A program made the translations under genes and the position numbers. Positions 25,968-34,237 of a stretch of 64,000 nt of DNA are shown piece after piece. Every line of letters begins with the position of its first letter. The first letter of the stretch is position 1. The stretch lies in the NCBI GenBank assembly GCA_021776915.1, contig JAIQZU010000006.1, positions 62,001 to 126,000 of the forward strand. Reading direction: 5' to 3'. Origin of the DNA: Candidatus Scalindua sp. GTDB taxonomy: Bacteria; Planctomycetota; Brocadiia; Brocadiales; Scalinduaceae. Below the pieces are notes generated by a model. It had not been told where the DNA came from. It did not search any database and worked only from the letters and a program-made list of their open reading frames with translations.

Positions 25968-27011
25968 ATGATTGAAATAGACGGTTCATATGGCGAGGGT
26001 GGCGGCCAGATATTAAGGACGGCCCTGACGCTGTCTGCAATAGAGAATAAACCCTTCGAAATGTTTAACATCAGGGCGGGTAGAAAGAAACCTGGCCTCG
26101 CCGCACAGCATTTGCAATGTGTTGAGGCAATGGCTCAGATATGCAATGCGGAGGTGAGCGGCGCCGGAGTCGGTTCTTTATTCCTCAGGTTTCTCCCCGG
26201 AGAGATTGAGCATGGAGAGTACTGTTTCGAAATCGGCACTGCCGGTTCTACTTCTCTGGTACTGCAGACAATCTTTTTGCCTCTTTCTCTCGCGAGTGGG
26301 CCTTCTTCCATAACAATCAGGGGCGGCACACACGTCCCGTTCAGTCCGTGTTTCCATTACCTCAAAGAACAGTGGCTTTACTATCTCAAAAAGATTGGTT
26401 TTGATGCAGAGATTGAAATGGTTCGCGCGGGTTTTTACCCAAAGGGCGGTGGAGAGATAAATGTTTCTATAAAACACGTTGGAAATGTAAAACCATTGAC
26501 ATTAATGGAAAGAGGAAGATTGTTAGGGTTAAGAGGAGTCTCTGCCGTAGGCAACCTTGATTTAAGTATCGCTGAGAGACAGAGAAAACAGGCCATCAAG
26601 CGTTTATCCGAAATAAACATCATACCTGAAATAGACGTTGTCACCATGCCAGCCTTTGCCAGAGGTACCATGTTACTGTTTGTGTGTGAATTCGAAAATT
26701 CTCAATCCTGTTACTTCAGCCTTGGAGCGATTGGTAAGAGGGCGGAAAAAGTAGCCGATGAGGCATGTGAAGGGTTAGAACACTTTCTTGAAACGAAAGG
26801 TGTGGTAGATGAACATCTGGCAGACCAGATCATCCTCCCGCTCTCACTGGCAAATGACACATCCCGGTTTATAACGCCAGAGATTACGCAGCACCTTTTG
26901 ACAAACGCAGAGATCATAAGATTGTTTTCCAATACAAAGATAGATATTAATGGCAATATTGGTGGAGAGGGTGAGGTTATAATAGGAGACACCTCCTTGT
27001 TGTCATTATGA
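25968..27011 (+). CDS. rtcA: RNA 3'-terminal phosphate cyclase
   Basis: 347-residue enzyme converting RNA 3'-phosphates to 2',3'-cyclic phosphates with ATP, via an adenylylated His. [83 protein letters not shown] and [10 protein letters not shown] are family signatures; the nucleophilic His is in [17 protein letters not shown] (about residue 285). Length is normal. No rtcB or rtcR neighbour is present, so the RNA repair partner must be elsewhere. It is preceded by the small zinc-ribbon gene and followed by a toxin-antitoxin pair. Confidence 0.95.
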   Translation: MIEIDGSYGEGGGQILRTALTLSAIENKPFEMFNIRAGRKKPGLAAQHLQCVEAMAQICNAEVSGAGVGSLFLRFLPGEIEHGEYCFEIGTAGSTSLVLQTIFLPLSLASGPSSITIRGGTHVPFSPCFHYLKEQWLYYLKKIGFDAEIEMVRAGFYPKGGGEINVSIKHVGNVKPLTLMERGRLLGLRGVSAVGNLDLSIAERQRKQAIKRLSEINIIPEIDVVTMPAFARGTMLLFVCEFENSQSCYFSLGAIGKRAEKVADEACEGLEHFLETKGVVDEHLADQIILPLSLANDTSRFITPEITQHLLTNAEIIRLFSNTKIDINGNIGGEGEVIIGDTSLLSL

Positions 27012-27073
27012 TTGACTCCACATGAGGAAAAAAATCAGTTGCAAGTGTGTTGCATTTGTGAGACAATGCCAAT

Positions 27074-27334
27074 ATGGAAAAATCAGCAACCGTTCATGCC
27101 AGAATTGAGCCCAGGACTAAAAAGAAAGCCGAAGGGGTTCTGAAAAAATTGGGAATGAGTCCTACCGAAGCCATCCGTCTTTTTTATAATCAAATATGCC
27201 TTCGTGGCGGCATTCCATTCCCGATTCTTATTCCTAATGAGACAACAAAAGAAACCTTGAAAAAAAGCAGTCGTGGCGAAGATGTTCAATCTTTTGATTC
27301 TCTTGAAGAAATGTTTGATAGTTGGGAAAAATGA
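27074..27334 (+). CDS. RelB/DinJ-family antitoxin
   Basis: 86 residues. SATVHARIEPRTKKKAEGVLKKLGMSPTEAIRLFYNQI is the ribbon-helix-helix region of RelB/DinJ antitoxins, binding its own promoter; GGIPFPILIPNETTKETL is the usual linker before the toxin-wrapping tail. Its TGA overlaps the toxin ATG (ATGA at 27331-27334). The pair forms a standard type II module: the antitoxin neutralises the ribonuclease and represses transcription. Confidence 0.9.
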   Translation: MEKSATVHARIEPRTKKKAEGVLKKLGMSPTEAIRLFYNQICLRGGIPFPILIPNETTKETLKKSSRGEDVQSFDSLEEMFDSWEK

Positions 27335-27600
27335 AAAGACTATCCCAGACTAACCAGTTCTTAAAAGATATTAAAAGGATGAGAAAGCGTGGCAAGGACA
27401 TCAAAAAGCTGCAACCCGTGGTAAATAAACTTGCCAATAATGAGACCCTTCCTTCCCGTCACCGGGACCATCCTTTGATGGGCGAGTGGAAAACCTGTCG
27501 AGATTGTCACATTGAACCGGATTGGCTTCTCATTTATTACACTGATTCAAAAATTCTTCGTTTGGAACGTACAGGTAGCCATAGTGACTTGTTTAAATAA
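27331..27600 (+). CDS. YafQ-type mRNA interferase toxin
   Basis: 89 residues from ATG 27331. The fold and active site are those of YafQ/RelE: QFLKDIKRMRKRGKDIKKLQ, LANNETLPSRHRDHPLMGEW, CRDCHIEPDWLLIYY and the terminal ILRLERTGSHSDLF, with the catalytic His in GSHSDLF and other His in RHRDH. Cleaves ribosome-bound mRNA and inhibits growth when free. The overlap with the antitoxin couples their translation. An in-frame TTG at 27322 lies in the antitoxin and is not needed. Confidence 0.9.
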   Translation: MKRLSQTNQFLKDIKRMRKRGKDIKKLQPVVNKLANNETLPSRHRDHPLMGEWKTCRDCHIEPDWLLIYYTDSKILRLERTGSHSDLFK

Positions 27601-27604
27601 TTCC

Positions 27605-27905
27605 TTGAACAGAATAATTAAGAGGATATATAGATTTATTATCACATTTCATTTTCATTCATTTCAAACAGCATAAAAACTATACCGCAATATATGATGA
27701 GTATAAGTTGTCTTAAACCTATATTGAGCGATTTCGTAGCCGCAACCTTGAGGTTGCGTAACTTACGTAAACCCATCAAGTGGTGAAAAACGCAGGCTAA
27801 AGCCAGCGGCTACAACGGCATGTAATATAAAATCGCTCAATTTAGGTTAAATAAAGTTTGTTTTTTACAGGGACGTAAACACATGAACTTTCTTGCCACA
27901 TAAAG
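27605..27905 (+). repeat. Interspersed repeat family R2, copy B (interrupted by MITE)
   Basis: Family segments 27605-27717 and 27847-27905 are separated by a MITE (27718-27846). Right of the MITE it reads TTAAATAAAGTTTGTTTTTT then ACAGGGACGTAAACACATGA and ACTTTCTTGCCACATAAA. Removing the MITE and one TTAAA restores the family's uninterrupted order, so R2 was here first. Confidence 0.8.
27718..27846 (+). mobile_element. 129-bp MITE-like element, copy 2
   Basis: Ends CCTATATTGAGCG and CGCTCAATTTAGG, flanked by perfect 5-base duplications TTAAA (27713-27717, 27847-27851). The interior is nearly the same as copy 1 (GTAGCCGCAACCTTGAGG, then GGCTAAAGCCAGCGGCTAC). It lies inside the R2 repeat, which gives direct before/after evidence of insertion. 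Confidence 0.9.
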
Positions 27906-27939
27906 CCGTTCTTATACCATAATATCTTTCTCATTAAAT

Positions 27940-27958
27940 GTATCGCATTTTGCGATAC
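27940..27958. promoter_or_regulatory. Operator-like dyad upstream of ORF6N gene
   Basis: Perfect 8+3+8 dyad GTATCGCA-TTT-TGCGATAC, 39 bases before ATG 27998. Similar dyads are at 22777, 23811 and 29177, and a related TCACAATTTGTGA occurs in the ORF6N coding region at about 28219. A site for autoregulation by the ORF6N protein is a reasonable guess. Confidence 0.5.
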
Positions 27959-27997
27959 CATCAATGAGGAGTTTGAGTAGGACCTCGAAATTATCAT

Positions 27998-28531
27998 ATG
28001 AAGAACAAGAAATACAATGAAACAAGCTTGATACCACAAGAGACAATAGAAAGCAAAATATTACTTATCAGGGGTAAGAAAGTGATGCTTGACAGGGACT
28101 TAGCCGTGATGTATGAGGTAGAGACAAGAGTCTTAAATCAAGCAGTTAAAAGGAATATTAAACGCTTTCCAGAGGACTTTATGTTTCAACTGACAAAACA
28201 AGAAATGGCAAATTGGAAATCACAATTTGTGATATCCAATAAAGAGAAAATGGGGATAAGGAAAAACCCGCACGTTTTTACGGAACAAGGAGTTGCCATG
28301 CTTTCAAGTGTCCTGAACAGTGAACGGGCAATTCAGGTTAACATCCAGATCATGAGAACATTCACCAAGCTCAGAGAAATGCTTGTAACTCATAAGGATT
28401 TACAGAAGAAGATTGAGGCTATGGAGAGAAAGTACGATAAGCAATTCAAAGTTGTCTTTGATGCCTTGAGGGAGTTAATAGCACCACCAGAAAAACCAAA
28501 AGGCAAAATAGGTTTTAAGAGTAACAAGTAA
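27998..28531 (+). CDS. ORF6N domain DNA-binding protein
   Basis: 177 residues. The ORF6N domain fills the N-terminal two-thirds: ILLIRGKKVMLDRDLAVMYEVETRVLNQAVKRNIKRFPEDFMFQLTKQE, then NPHVFTEQGVAMLSSVLNSERAIQVNIQIMRTF. The tail KDLQKKIEAMERKYDKQFKVVFDALRELIAPP is a coiled coil followed by a Lys-rich end. ORF6N proteins are phage or mobile-element-derived DNA-binding proteins. It is surrounded by R2 repeat copies B and C, with an operator-like dyad just upstream, so a link between protein and repeat is worth testing. There is no clear Shine-Dalgarno at ATG 27998. Confidence 0.88.
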   Translation: MKNKKYNETSLIPQETIESKILLIRGKKVMLDRDLAVMYEVETRVLNQAVKRNIKRFPEDFMFQLTKQEMANWKSQFVISNKEKMGIRKNPHVFTEQGVAMLSSVLNSERAIQVNIQIMRTFTKLREMLVTHKDLQKKIEAMERKYDKQFKVVFDALRELIAPPEKPKGKIGFKSNK

Positions 28532-28649
28532 GAGCAAGGCGAATATCGAAGGATGAAATAACTAAATGCTTTGCGTGTTTTGCGCCTGGTTTGCGAGAGA
28601 ACTAAGACGAGAAAGAGCTTGGTGTCATTATGATTGACTCCATTTCCCC

Positions 28650-29170
28650 TTGACTTCAATAATATATAGATTTATTATCACATTTCATTTTCATTCAATT
28701 CAAACAGCATAGAAACGATACCACAACTTGTGATGTGGATATACTAAAACCGGTTTGGTTTTTGGCTTTTCAAAAAACCAAATCTTGGTTGCCTGCCCGA
28801 CATGTCGTTCAGGCGGGCAGTTATCCCCGGGCAAAAAACGCCGAGGACTTTCCCCGGACAAAAAGCGCCGAGGACTTTACTCGCCTGCCTGCCGGTAGGC
28901 AGGGGCAAAATTGTTTTTGGGTTTTTCCGAAAACCATTTTGAGATGAGTATAAGTTGTCTTAAATACAGGTTTATCTTTTACAAGGATGTTGAGCTGGCG
29001 AAATCCCTGCCCGCCGTACAAGACTTTGGCAGGCGCGGCGCCGAAGCATATTCAGCGTTCATTCTATTGCATGGGACTACGGCGGAGACCAGCAACGTTT
29101 TTACCCACAAGTGAGTTCTTGGCTCTGTGCGTAGGTGGATAAATTCATGAACTTTCTTACCGGATATATT
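28650..29170 (+). repeat. Interspersed repeat family R2, copy C, with nested inserts
   Basis: Family start TTGACTTCAATAATATATAG at 28650 and end CATGAACTTTCTTACC at 29147-29162. Two inserts expand it: about 28744-28940, a long imperfect palindrome (left GGTTTGGTTTTTGGCTTTTC; right GGGTTTTTCCGAAAACCATT) carrying two 27-bp units and a GCCTGCCGGTAGGCAGG palindrome; and about 28989-29146, the segment shared with copy A. The open frames here translate repeat DNA and are not genes. Confidence 0.7.
28824..28877. repeat. Tandem pair of a 27-bp short insert unit
   Basis: Two consecutive 27-bp units (28824-28850, 28851-28877), each starting TCCCCGG and ending GCCGAGGACTT or CGCCGAGGACTT, with imperfect TCCCCGG/CCGAGGA arms. 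Single units occur at 61758-61784 and 62999-63025, and a rearranged composite at 57470-57526. All lie in the middle of other palindromes. Confidence 0.75.
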
Positions 29171-29327
29171 CTTTATAAGATCACAATTTGTGACCTTAAA
29201 ACGTAGAAAGTCAAAAAAAACTTGAGTATATTGGTGAAAATGTTGATAATATATCTAAATAGACCATAGGATTAATTAAAATTGATATATAGTCTGTGCT
29301 ATATTTTAAATTAAAACGGAGGTAAAA

Positions 29328-29537
29328 ATGACACAATTATCGGTTGATGAAGAAAAATTAAAAGATTTATTAAAGGAGACACTTATAGAAGTAATCGAGC
29401 AGAAAAAAGATTTGTTCCACGATATCGTTGCAGAAGCAATAGAAGACATTGCTATAACAAATGCAATTAAAGAAGGAGAATCTACCGAATCTATAAGCAG
29501 AGAAGAAGTATTTGATATTATCGAGGGAAAATCGTGA
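29328..29537 (+). CDS. Antitoxin-like small protein
   Basis: 69 residues, strongly acidic and helical: LSVDEEKLKDLLKETLIEVI, then EQKKDLFHDIVAEAIEDIAI and a tail ESTESISREEVFDIIEGKS. It lies directly before a RelE-family toxin and overlaps it (GTGA at 29534-29537). ACGGAGG is 7 bases before ATG. The sequence is typical of antitoxins of RelE/ParE systems of the hypothetical-antitoxin kind; no clear DNA-binding domain is visible in it. Confidence 0.75.
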   Translation: MTQLSVDEEKLKDLLKETLIEVIEQKKDLFHDIVAEAIEDIAITNAIKEGESTESISREEVFDIIEGKS

Positions 29538-29803
29538 AAATCGATTTTAGAAAGAGTTTTTCCAGAGACATTAAAAAGTTAAACGATAAAGATATTTTGA
29601 AGAAGGTTAAAGATGTAATTGATACAATTGAAAATACTCCAAACCTGCTGAAATTAAGAAATATTAAACAACTTACGAGCGGTGGAAAATACTATCGAAT
29701 TAGAATAGGCGATTACCGTATAGGTATCAAACTTGAGAATGAGACCGTAGTTCTCGTAAGGTGTCTTCATCGTAGAGATATTTATAAATATTTCCCTTTC
29801 TAA
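29534..29803 (+). CDS. RelE/ParE-family toxin
   Basis: 89 residues from GTG 29534. IDFRKSFSRDIKKLNDKDIL begins the family's helical hairpin; the core KQLTSGGKYYRIRIGDYRIG, then LENETVVLVRCLHRRDIYKYFP, has the Arg/Tyr/His set used by RelE-like mRNA interferases. It is translationally coupled with the upstream antitoxin. It is one of two toxin-antitoxin pairs in 2.7 kb of the repeat-rich accessory zone. Confidence 0.88.
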   Translation: MKIDFRKSFSRDIKKLNDKDILKKVKDVIDTIENTPNLLKLRNIKQLTSGGKYYRIRIGDYRIGIKLENETVVLVRCLHRRDIYKYFPF

Positions 29804-29855
29804 GAGTAAACCACTCAAGCCAGGCACGATATAGAACAGAGTCGAATCTTTCATA

Positions 29856-29960
29856 TTGACTTAAATAATATATAGCTTTATTATCACATTTCACTTTTAT
29901 TCAATTCAAACAGCATAGAAACTATACCACAATATGTGATGTGGATAAGTTATCTTAATT
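29856..29960 (+). repeat. Interspersed repeat family R2, copy D (truncated at gene start)
   Basis: TTGACTTAAATAATATATAG, ATCACATTTCACTTTTATTC, AAACAGCATAGAAACTATAC, CCACAATATGTGATGTGG and ATAAGTTATCTTAATT, which ends exactly where ATG 29961 of the OLD-like gene begins. The second half of the family is missing, so a new gene took its place or the repeat supplies the upstream region. Confidence 0.75.
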
Positions 29961-31784
29961 ATGAAAATATTAAAATTTCGAATAAAAAATTTTAGATCAA
30001 TAATTGATAGCGGTGATTGCTATCTTACTGATAACGTTACTGTTTTGGCTGGTAAGAATGAATCAGGCAAAACCTCGATATTAGAAGCACTAGTAGATTT
30101 TGATACTGATAAAAATATCCGAAAGGAAGCAATACCAATAAAAAGTCCAGATTCTCTGCCAGAAATATCTATAATTTTTGAAATTGAGGGAGAAAATCTA
30201 AAAGATATTTTTAATGAGATAGGAGTTGATAAAGAGAACCATGATAATATCGAACTTGAAATTACAAAATTATTTCCAGACAAATATTCTATATCAGAAA
30301 CATCACTGAAAAAGCTAAACCTTGAAGATGATATTTCAATTAAAAATGAAATTGAAAAAAACTTAAATAGAATACGTAAAATTCATGACAAACATCCCTC
30401 AATAGGTGGCAACTTGACAGATATAAATATTGACGATGTTCAAAGCTTACAAACGTCAGTTTTACAATTCAAAAAAGCAACTACCCCAAACTTAAATCAA
30501 ATAGAGTCCGAAACAGAAAAATCTGATTTTTCAACATACATTACAGATTTATCTAAAAATCTAGCACAGCTTATAAAATTACAGAATATTGAAACTGATT
30601 TTTTAAATGTTTTAAAAGAAAAATGGATTCCTTATTTTATACTTTTTAATTCTTTTGATGATATATTTCCAAACAAAATACTCTTTTCAGATTTAGAAAC
30701 AAATGAATGGATTAATGATTTATCAATTATTAGTGACTTGGATATTAGTAAAATCAAAGGCACTGAAGATAGGAGTAAGCATAAACACAAAAAAGATTTA
30801 AATATTAGCATAAATAATGATTATGAAAAATTTTGGACTCAAGACATATCAAATCTAAGCATAGATTGGGATTCTGAGCATCTATACTTTTGGATTGAGG
30901 AAGATGGTTATCCTTATGAGCCAAGTTTAAGAAGCAAAGGTCGACAATGGCACCTAGCATTTTATATAAAAGTGTCAGCACGAGCAAAAGAAGATATACC
31001 AAATATAATTCTCATAGATGAGCCTGGACTTTTCTTACATGCGAAAGCACAAAGAGATATTTTAGAAAAACTTGAAGACTCGGCAAAAGAAGCGCAGGTG
31101 ATCTTTTCTACGCATTCACCTTATCTTCTAGAATGGGACAAACTTAATAGAATTCGTTTAGTGCATAGAACTACGCAAAGCGGCACTGTAATCGAAAATA
31201 AAATTCATGCATTAGCCGATAAGGAAACGCTTACTCCAATACTAACAGCCATTGGATTAGAATTAAATTTAGGAATAACACATTTAGATAAAATTAATAA
31301 TGTAATTGTTGAAGGGCAATCAGATTTATTTTATTTAGAATCATTTAAAAGAATTAGCGAAGTTAATGATCTAAATTTTGTATTTGGAGGTGGTTCTGGC
31401 AATATGCCTTTTGTAGGAACAATATTGCATGGGTGGGGGTGTAAGGTAATATATTTATATGATAACGACAAAGGGAAAAAAGATGGTGAAAAGAATTTGA
31501 CAAAAAATTGGTTTGTTTCAAAAGACTTAATTCTATCTGTACTAGACATAGACGGCACTATAGAAGATGTTTTTTCTTTAGAAGATTTTAAAAAATACGT
31601 GTTAAAAGATGATAGAAAATATGCTTGCAAAAATAGTGAATATATAAAAAAAAGCAAAGAGGATAAGGTCCTTTTATCACGGCTTTTTTTGCAATCATTT
31701 GAAGCTGGAGAAGTAAACTTGTCAGGACAATCTAAAGAGAATGTTAAAAAACTTTTGAAAAGAATAGGTGATAAGTTTACATAA
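29961..31784 (+). CDS. OLD-family ATPase / TOPRIM nuclease
   Basis: 607 residues. N-terminal ABC/SMC-like ATPase: FRIKNFRSIIDSG, Walker A AGKNESGKTS (30-39), a long charged helical insert (about 100-260), then SKGRQWHLAFYIK, Walker B NIILIDEPGLFLHAKAQ (about 347-363) and the switch IFSTHSPYLLEW. C-terminal TOPRIM nuclease: VIVEGQSDLFYLESF (about 449) and KVIYLYDNDKGKK (about 495-507). Such OLD-type enzymes often work in phage defence, alone or with partners (e.g. a UvrD helicase in Gabija); no partner is adjacent here. The gene is markedly more AT-rich than its surroundings, indicating transfer. Its start abuts an R2 repeat. Confidence 0.85.
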   Translation: MKILKFRIKNFRSIIDSGDCYLTDNVTVLAGKNESGKTSILEALVDFDTDKNIRKEAIPIKSPDSLPEISIIFEIEGENLKDIFNEIGVDKENHDNIELEITKLFPDKYSISETSLKKLNLEDDISIKNEIEKNLNRIRKIHDKHPSIGGNLTDINIDDVQSLQTSVLQFKKATTPNLNQIESETEKSDFSTYITDLSKNLAQLIKLQNIETDFLNVLKEKWIPYFILFNSFDDIFPNKILFSDLETNEWINDLSIISDLDISKIKGTEDRSKHKHKKDLNISINNDYEKFWTQDISNLSIDWDSEHLYFWIEEDGYPYEPSLRSKGRQWHLAFYIKVSARAKEDIPNIILIDEPGLFLHAKAQRDILEKLEDSAKEAQVIFSTHSPYLLEWDKLNRIRLVHRTTQSGTVIENKIHALADKETLTPILTAIGLELNLGITHLDKINNVIVEGQSDLFYLESFKRISEVNDLNFVFGGGSGNMPFVGTILHGWGCKVIYLYDNDKGKKDGEKNLTKNWFVSKDLILSVLDIDGTIEDVFSLEDFKKYVLKDDRKYACKNSEYIKKSKEDKVLLSRLFLQSFEAGEVNLSGQSKENVKKLLKRIGDKFT

Positions 31785-32237
31785 AAATAGTAGCAAAAAT
31801 TAAGCAAATTCAATTAAATAAATATAATATCAATCATAACAATAATAAATAGTCGTTGGCCCATATTTATTCCAAAATATCAAGAAACAAGACCCTATTC
31901 TTCCGAATAGAGAGAGTAGAGAGTGTCACATTTCGCCACTGGACATAATTCAAATTCCCCCTTTTAATAATCTTTAAGCAAGACAGGGGTCTTTAATCTT
32001 GATATTGCCCAATATTGGAATGCACTAGCTATAAGCAGATTGATGAACAGAGAATCAAACATGAAGGCCAAAGAAAACTTATTATTACTTTCAGAAGATG
32101 GGATTTTTACGTATCTCTGTCTACTTTACCTTGAAATATAATATTTACTAAGAAATCATCTTAGCATTTATAGAGTAAATATCAAAGCAAATGTTGGATC
32201 TACGCGTATCATCTTAATAATCTAAGGAGGCAATCAA
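31785..32237. other. Gap without recognisable gene
   Basis: 453 bases of AT-rich DNA between the OLD-like gene and the beta-propeller gene. No open frame, RNA gene or strong repeat is seen. It should contain the promoter of the gene at 32238. Confidence 0.5.
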
Positions 32238-33608
32238 ATGCCCTATCGATTTCTTAATGTACAGGCAGTTCTTGGATTTCTTTGCCTTTTCGTTCTAATA
32301 GCCGACCTCGCACTTACTTTCGTGCTCGTTAAAAACAGATTGTTTTTCACCGAACCCTGGTCGAGCTATCTCCTAGGGATGATGGACACTATAACCCTAT
32401 GGACTGGTAGAATATTTTGGACCATTGTGGTAATTCTTGTCATAGCGCGAGGCATTCTTAAAGGCAAGCCATCACGTCTTCCATCAACTGATCGAATCAT
32501 CGAAGTGTTTGTCAGCGTTCTCCGAAGCTTCCTACCGCCGCGCCTAGTATTTTCAGTTCCCACCTTCATAGTTCTTTTAATTGTGGTCTTTGTGCTGATT
32601 AAGTTCTTGCCATCCCACTTTCCTTACGTTCCTCCTGCGTCAGCAATTCTCGTTACTGAAGACGAGAAGGAGATTTATGCAGTAGATGAGGTAGCTGGGA
32701 AGATTGTGATCATTGAAAGGAAGCCCAAAGATGGGGGCGGTTTAAAGACGAAAATGAAGGTTGACCTGAACCGATCAGGTGTCCAGGTAAGACCTCAAAG
32801 GCTTGCCATTAGCCCAGATGGAAAATTCGTTTACATTACTAACCCAATTGCAGACGAAATAATAATTATTGACCGAGGCCACAATAATACGGTATTGGAA
32901 CCTCGGTCAGTAGGAAGACTTCCGCGCTCAATCGCATTTACCCCGGATGGGACAAAAGCATATGTAAGCAACGAAGGGCCGATCCCACAGGGGAGCATCA
33001 GCGTAATTCGGGTTATCGATGAAAAGAAAAACTATGTGCATCAAGTCATCCGTAACAAGACGATTACTGGGGTCAATTGTCCAGAGGGTATTGCAATCCC
33101 ATATGACGGCAGAAAACTTTATGTGGCTTCACAATGTGGAATCAATGAAGATCCCGTTTTTGTGATTGACACGGTGACGGACAAGGTACTTAAGCACGAG
33201 ACGATAGGAAAGATGCAGGTTGGGGTAAATGTAGCCTTGTCGCCACAACACCAAAAACTTTACGTAGCCAGAGGAAACTATCCATGGCGAGATAATGTCA
33301 AGAGGCGTGTTGGCTCACCGTTCTCGATAGTTGATACACTAACACGCAAGGTCTTGCGCACGCACACATTACAGACGAGTGTTAATCTTGTGGTGGTTAC
33401 TCCAGATGAACAGTATGTGCTTGTAGGCAATGGGAATAATATTACAGTTTTTGATACAAAGACGGATTCAGAAGTGAAGACTTTCACTCCCCGTGAAGCA
33501 AGCCCTCTAGGAATAGCCGTTTCTAAAGATAATGCGGTCTATGTGCTATACCCAGAAATGGAAGTCTTTACATTTGGATTGAGCGGTCTGCTACCTATTA
33601 AAAGATAA
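32238..33608 (+). CDS. Membrane-anchored YncE-like beta-propeller protein
   Basis: 456 residues. Three hydrophobic helices near the N-terminus (FLNVQAVLGFLCLFVLIADL; IFWTIVVILVIARGIL; VFSVPTFIVLLIVVFVLIKF) anchor it; from residue about 135 onward repeated blades of YncE/NHL type follow: RLAISPDGKFVYITNPIADE, RSIAFTPDGTKAYVSNEGPI, GIAIPYDGRKLYVASQC, NVALSPQHQKLYVARGNY, VVVTPDEQYVLVGNGNN. Probably an extracytoplasmic seven-blade propeller for protein or ligand binding; no enzyme residues. AAGGAGG 10 bases before ATG 32238 is a strong ribosome-binding site. It is a single gene, without a recognisable partner. Confidence 0.8.
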   Translation: MPYRFLNVQAVLGFLCLFVLIADLALTFVLVKNRLFFTEPWSSYLLGMMDTITLWTGRIFWTIVVILVIARGILKGKPSRLPSTDRIIEVFVSVLRSFLPPRLVFSVPTFIVLLIVVFVLIKFLPSHFPYVPPASAILVTEDEKEIYAVDEVAGKIVIIERKPKDGGGLKTKMKVDLNRSGVQVRPQRLAISPDGKFVYITNPIADEIIIIDRGHNNTVLEPRSVGRLPRSIAFTPDGTKAYVSNEGPIPQGSISVIRVIDEKKNYVHQVIRNKTITGVNCPEGIAIPYDGRKLYVASQCGINEDPVFVIDTVTDKVLKHETIGKMQVGVNVALSPQHQKLYVARGNYPWRDNVKRRVGSPFSIVDTLTRKVLRTHTLQTSVNLVVVTPDEQYVLVGNGNNITVFDTKTDSEVKTFTPREASPLGIAVSKDNAVYVLYPEMEVFTFGLSGLLPIKR

Positions 33609-33923
33609 AAAAGGATAAAAAAGTTAGAAGATTATGTTTACTACCGACTCACGTTATTTAGCATTTATTATTAAGTTTGGCATTCTTCACTAGAAGGCCC
33701 AACAAGACGTTCCAGCGAATGCGTAAAAACTGTGCTTGCTGAACTTGATCATCAGCATAAAAAAATCCGTGTATTCATTAAAAATCAAATCTTTTCATGA
33801 AGGCAGAACGCAGTTGACCCGCCAAAAAGACCATCGGGTAAACAATAGGCAAAAGAAAATGAAAGAAGCAACCCGCCCGTACCTAACGGTACATTCGGGT
33901 GGTGAGGAAAGAGGAGTATTGTT

Positions 33924-34237
33924 TTGTCGGGACAACTGTTTAATTTACAAGATTACACAATAACGCAATTGGTGTTTTTCTTCATCTGCTTATTATTCTG
34001 GCTATACACCTCTATGTTTTTGTTGTTAAAGACACAATAAAATATAAATTTGTCCAGATACCTCTCTTTGCAATATTCCTGAATTTCGGATGGGAAATTA
34101 CAACAACATTCCGGGCTCATCCGGATATGGGAGATATTGTGTATACCGGTTATTTCGGTTGGGTAGTAGTTGACAATATTATCGTGATATTATCTTTTAT
34201 GTACGGCAGATCACAGTTAAAACACAAAATAATGAAA
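33924..34237 (+). pseudogene. Broken small membrane protein gene, resembling transmembrane terpene cyclase
   Basis: From TTG 33924 (GAGGAG 7 bases upstream) the frame reads LSGQLFNLQDYTITQLVFFF then ICLLFWLYTSMFLL and stops at 34038. A shifted frame continues with HLYVFVVKDTIKYKFVQIPL, FAIFLNFGWEITTTFRAHPD, then YTGYFGWVVVDNIIVILSFM and YGRSQ until a MITE starts at 34238. The motif N-x-x-W-E followed by W-x3-D resembles the transmembrane terpene cyclase family (PaxB-like). The gene is frameshifted and cut by the MITE; the rest is absent. The gap 33609-33923 before it shows no gene. Confidence 0.45.

Noticed and set aside
28735-29114. Overlapping plus- and minus-strand frames of about 65-70 codons
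   Set aside because: They translate palindromic repeats (RLPAGRQG- and KNAEDF-like words); same DNA read in several frames.
24837-29960. CRISPR array
   Set aside because: Repeats are long (over 100 bp), irregularly spaced and have genes between them; no short direct repeats with uniform spacers and no cas genes.
29961-31784. Gabija GajA
   Set aside because: Domain order fits GajA, but the UvrD-like GajB partner is absent on both sides, so only an OLD-family call is supported.
33736-33963. 75-codon frame before the broken membrane-protein gene
   Set aside because: Composition and words (ARPYLTVHSGGEE) come from a CCCGCCCGTACC-type repeat; no start signal.
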